Shown here: one piece after another, positions 63,574-64,000 of the stretch | Position numbering within the stretch: the stretch's first letter is position 1 | Layout: each line of letters starts with the position of its first letter | Assembly: GCF_021654795.1 (NCBI RefSeq) | Contig: NZ_AP025344.1 | Location: 5,084,501 to 5,148,500, forward strand | Source: Paenibacillus dendritiformis | GTDB lineage: Bacteria > Bacillota > Bacilli > Paenibacillales > Paenibacillaceae | Direction of reading: 5' to 3' | DNA: 64,000 nucleotides | Notes under the pieces: generated by a model | What the model was told of the DNA's origin: nothing | The model's database searches: none | Seen by the model: only the letters and a program-made list of their open reading frames with translations | Made by a program: the position numbers and the translations under genes

Positions 63574-64000
63574 ATGGACCGTAATCTGATTGCATTGCTG
63601 CGCGTTCCCTACGGCAAGGGAGGCGCGCGGCCTGGAGCGGAGCAAGGACCGGATGCGCTGATGGAGGCCGGGCTTGTCCGCCATTTGTCGCAGTTGGGCT
63701 TGCAGACGGCCGATGAGGGCGCCGTCCTGCCTCCCGCCGCGGCTGCCGGAAGCACGCAAGCGCCCGGTACGAAGCTGAAGCATCTGGAGGAAATCGCCGC
63801 TCTCAACAGCGAGCTGGCCGACCGCGTTGCCGGCATCGCCGCCAGCGGCCGGTTGCCGCTCATACTCGGCGGCGATCACAGCATCGCCATCGGCACGATC
63901 GCAGGACTGACGAGGCATTACCGCAACCTTGGCGTCCTCTGGTTCGACGCCCACGGCGATCTGAATACCGAGGACACGAGCCCGAGCGGCAATATTCACG
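63574..64000 (+). CDS. arginase/agmatinase-family hydrolase, partial
   Basis: The gene runs off the right edge after about 142 residues. MDRNLIALLRVPYGKGGARP, GAEQGPDALMEAGLVRHL, then LPLILGGDHSIAIGTIAGLT (the G-G-D-H-S metal site) and GVLWFDAHGDLNTEDTSPSG (D-A-H-G-D). These are the first two Mn-binding motifs of the ureohydrolase family; arginase is favoured by the N-terminus, but agmatinase or formimidoylglutamase cannot be excluded. GAGAGGAG lies 8 nt before the ATG. Confidence 0.88.
   Translation, partial: MDRNLIALLRVPYGKGGARPGAEQGPDALMEAGLVRHLSQLGLQTADEGAVLPPAAAAGSTQAPGTKLKHLEEIAALNSELADRVAGIAASGRLPLILGGDHSIAIGTIAGLTRHYRNLGVLWFDAHGDLNTEDTSPSGNIH

Overview
The window is a piece of a Paenibacillus-type (Firmicutes, Paenibacillaceae) chromosome that carries a complete, apparently temperate, podovirus-like prophage. 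The host assignment rests on the Fur and LexA box types, the strong GGAGG ribosome sites with frequent GTG/TTG starts, the AraC regulator fused to a binding-protein domain, the three-gene CUT1 sugar-type ABC cluster with a large (575 aa) lipoprotein, and copper-amine-oxidase-like stalk domains. No species is claimed.

Left host flank (1-4484): a Fur-controlled siderophore operon on the minus strand (lipoprotein 3454, two FecCD permeases, a trilactone-type esterase cut by the edge). The operon's own regulator, an AraC protein with a C-terminal binding-protein domain, has been cut in two by the prophage: the sensor half lies at 3607-4484 and the DNA-binding half 43.6 kb away at 48129-48867.

Prophage (about 4473-48128, 12-bp direct repeat TGCGGCTGAAAT at both ends). 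From the right: tyrosine integrase and a short CI-like repressor on the plus strand; a divergent Cro-like protein, excisionase-type protein, KilA-C antirepressor and Rha/ORF6C protein on the minus strand; recombination and replication genes (SbcC-like ATPase, RecT, PD-(D/E)XK nuclease, HNH protein, replisome organiser with internal iterons, RusA); many small genes of unknown function with MT-A70, MazG-like, YopX and ASCH proteins; an ArpU-type late activator followed directly by four CTGCAA boxes spaced exactly 11 bp apart; then a late block (terminase, portal, scaffold, capsid, adaptors, tail nozzle, fibre, internal virion proteins, holin, endolysin). No tape-measure, tail-tube or sheath gene is seen, which points to a short-tailed virion. 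At the far left end sits a second regulatory cluster: a LexA-controlled 59-aa gene, three small regulators, three 19-bp operators and two single-span membrane peptides.

The most interesting signals are: a textbook -1 frameshift signal (CCCAAAC, 5-nt spacer, GC-rich hairpin capped by a GAAA loop) that would fuse a Gln-rich virion protein to a cell-wall hydrolase; a phage attachment site that supplies a replacement C-terminus for the AraC DNA-binding domain, so that lysogeny converts a two-domain siderophore sensor into a sensorless regulator; and a LexA box inside the promoter of an unknown small gene in a phage whose repressor lacks a self-cleaving domain. Two genes (portal and ASCH protein) each lack one G in a G run; these could be real lesions or read errors.

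Right host flank (48129-64000): a PepSY protein, tRNA-Leu(GAG), a minus-strand cluster of GDPD phosphodiesterase, CUT1-type ABC importer, PHP and calcineurin-like phosphoesterases and a MATE exporter; a GH39 glycosidase remnant; a DeoR regulator with a LamG-phosphoesterase and a nucleotidase; and the start of a divergent arginase-family gene. Two tandem-repeat arrays and a dispersed CTGCA-rich repeat family lie between these genes.
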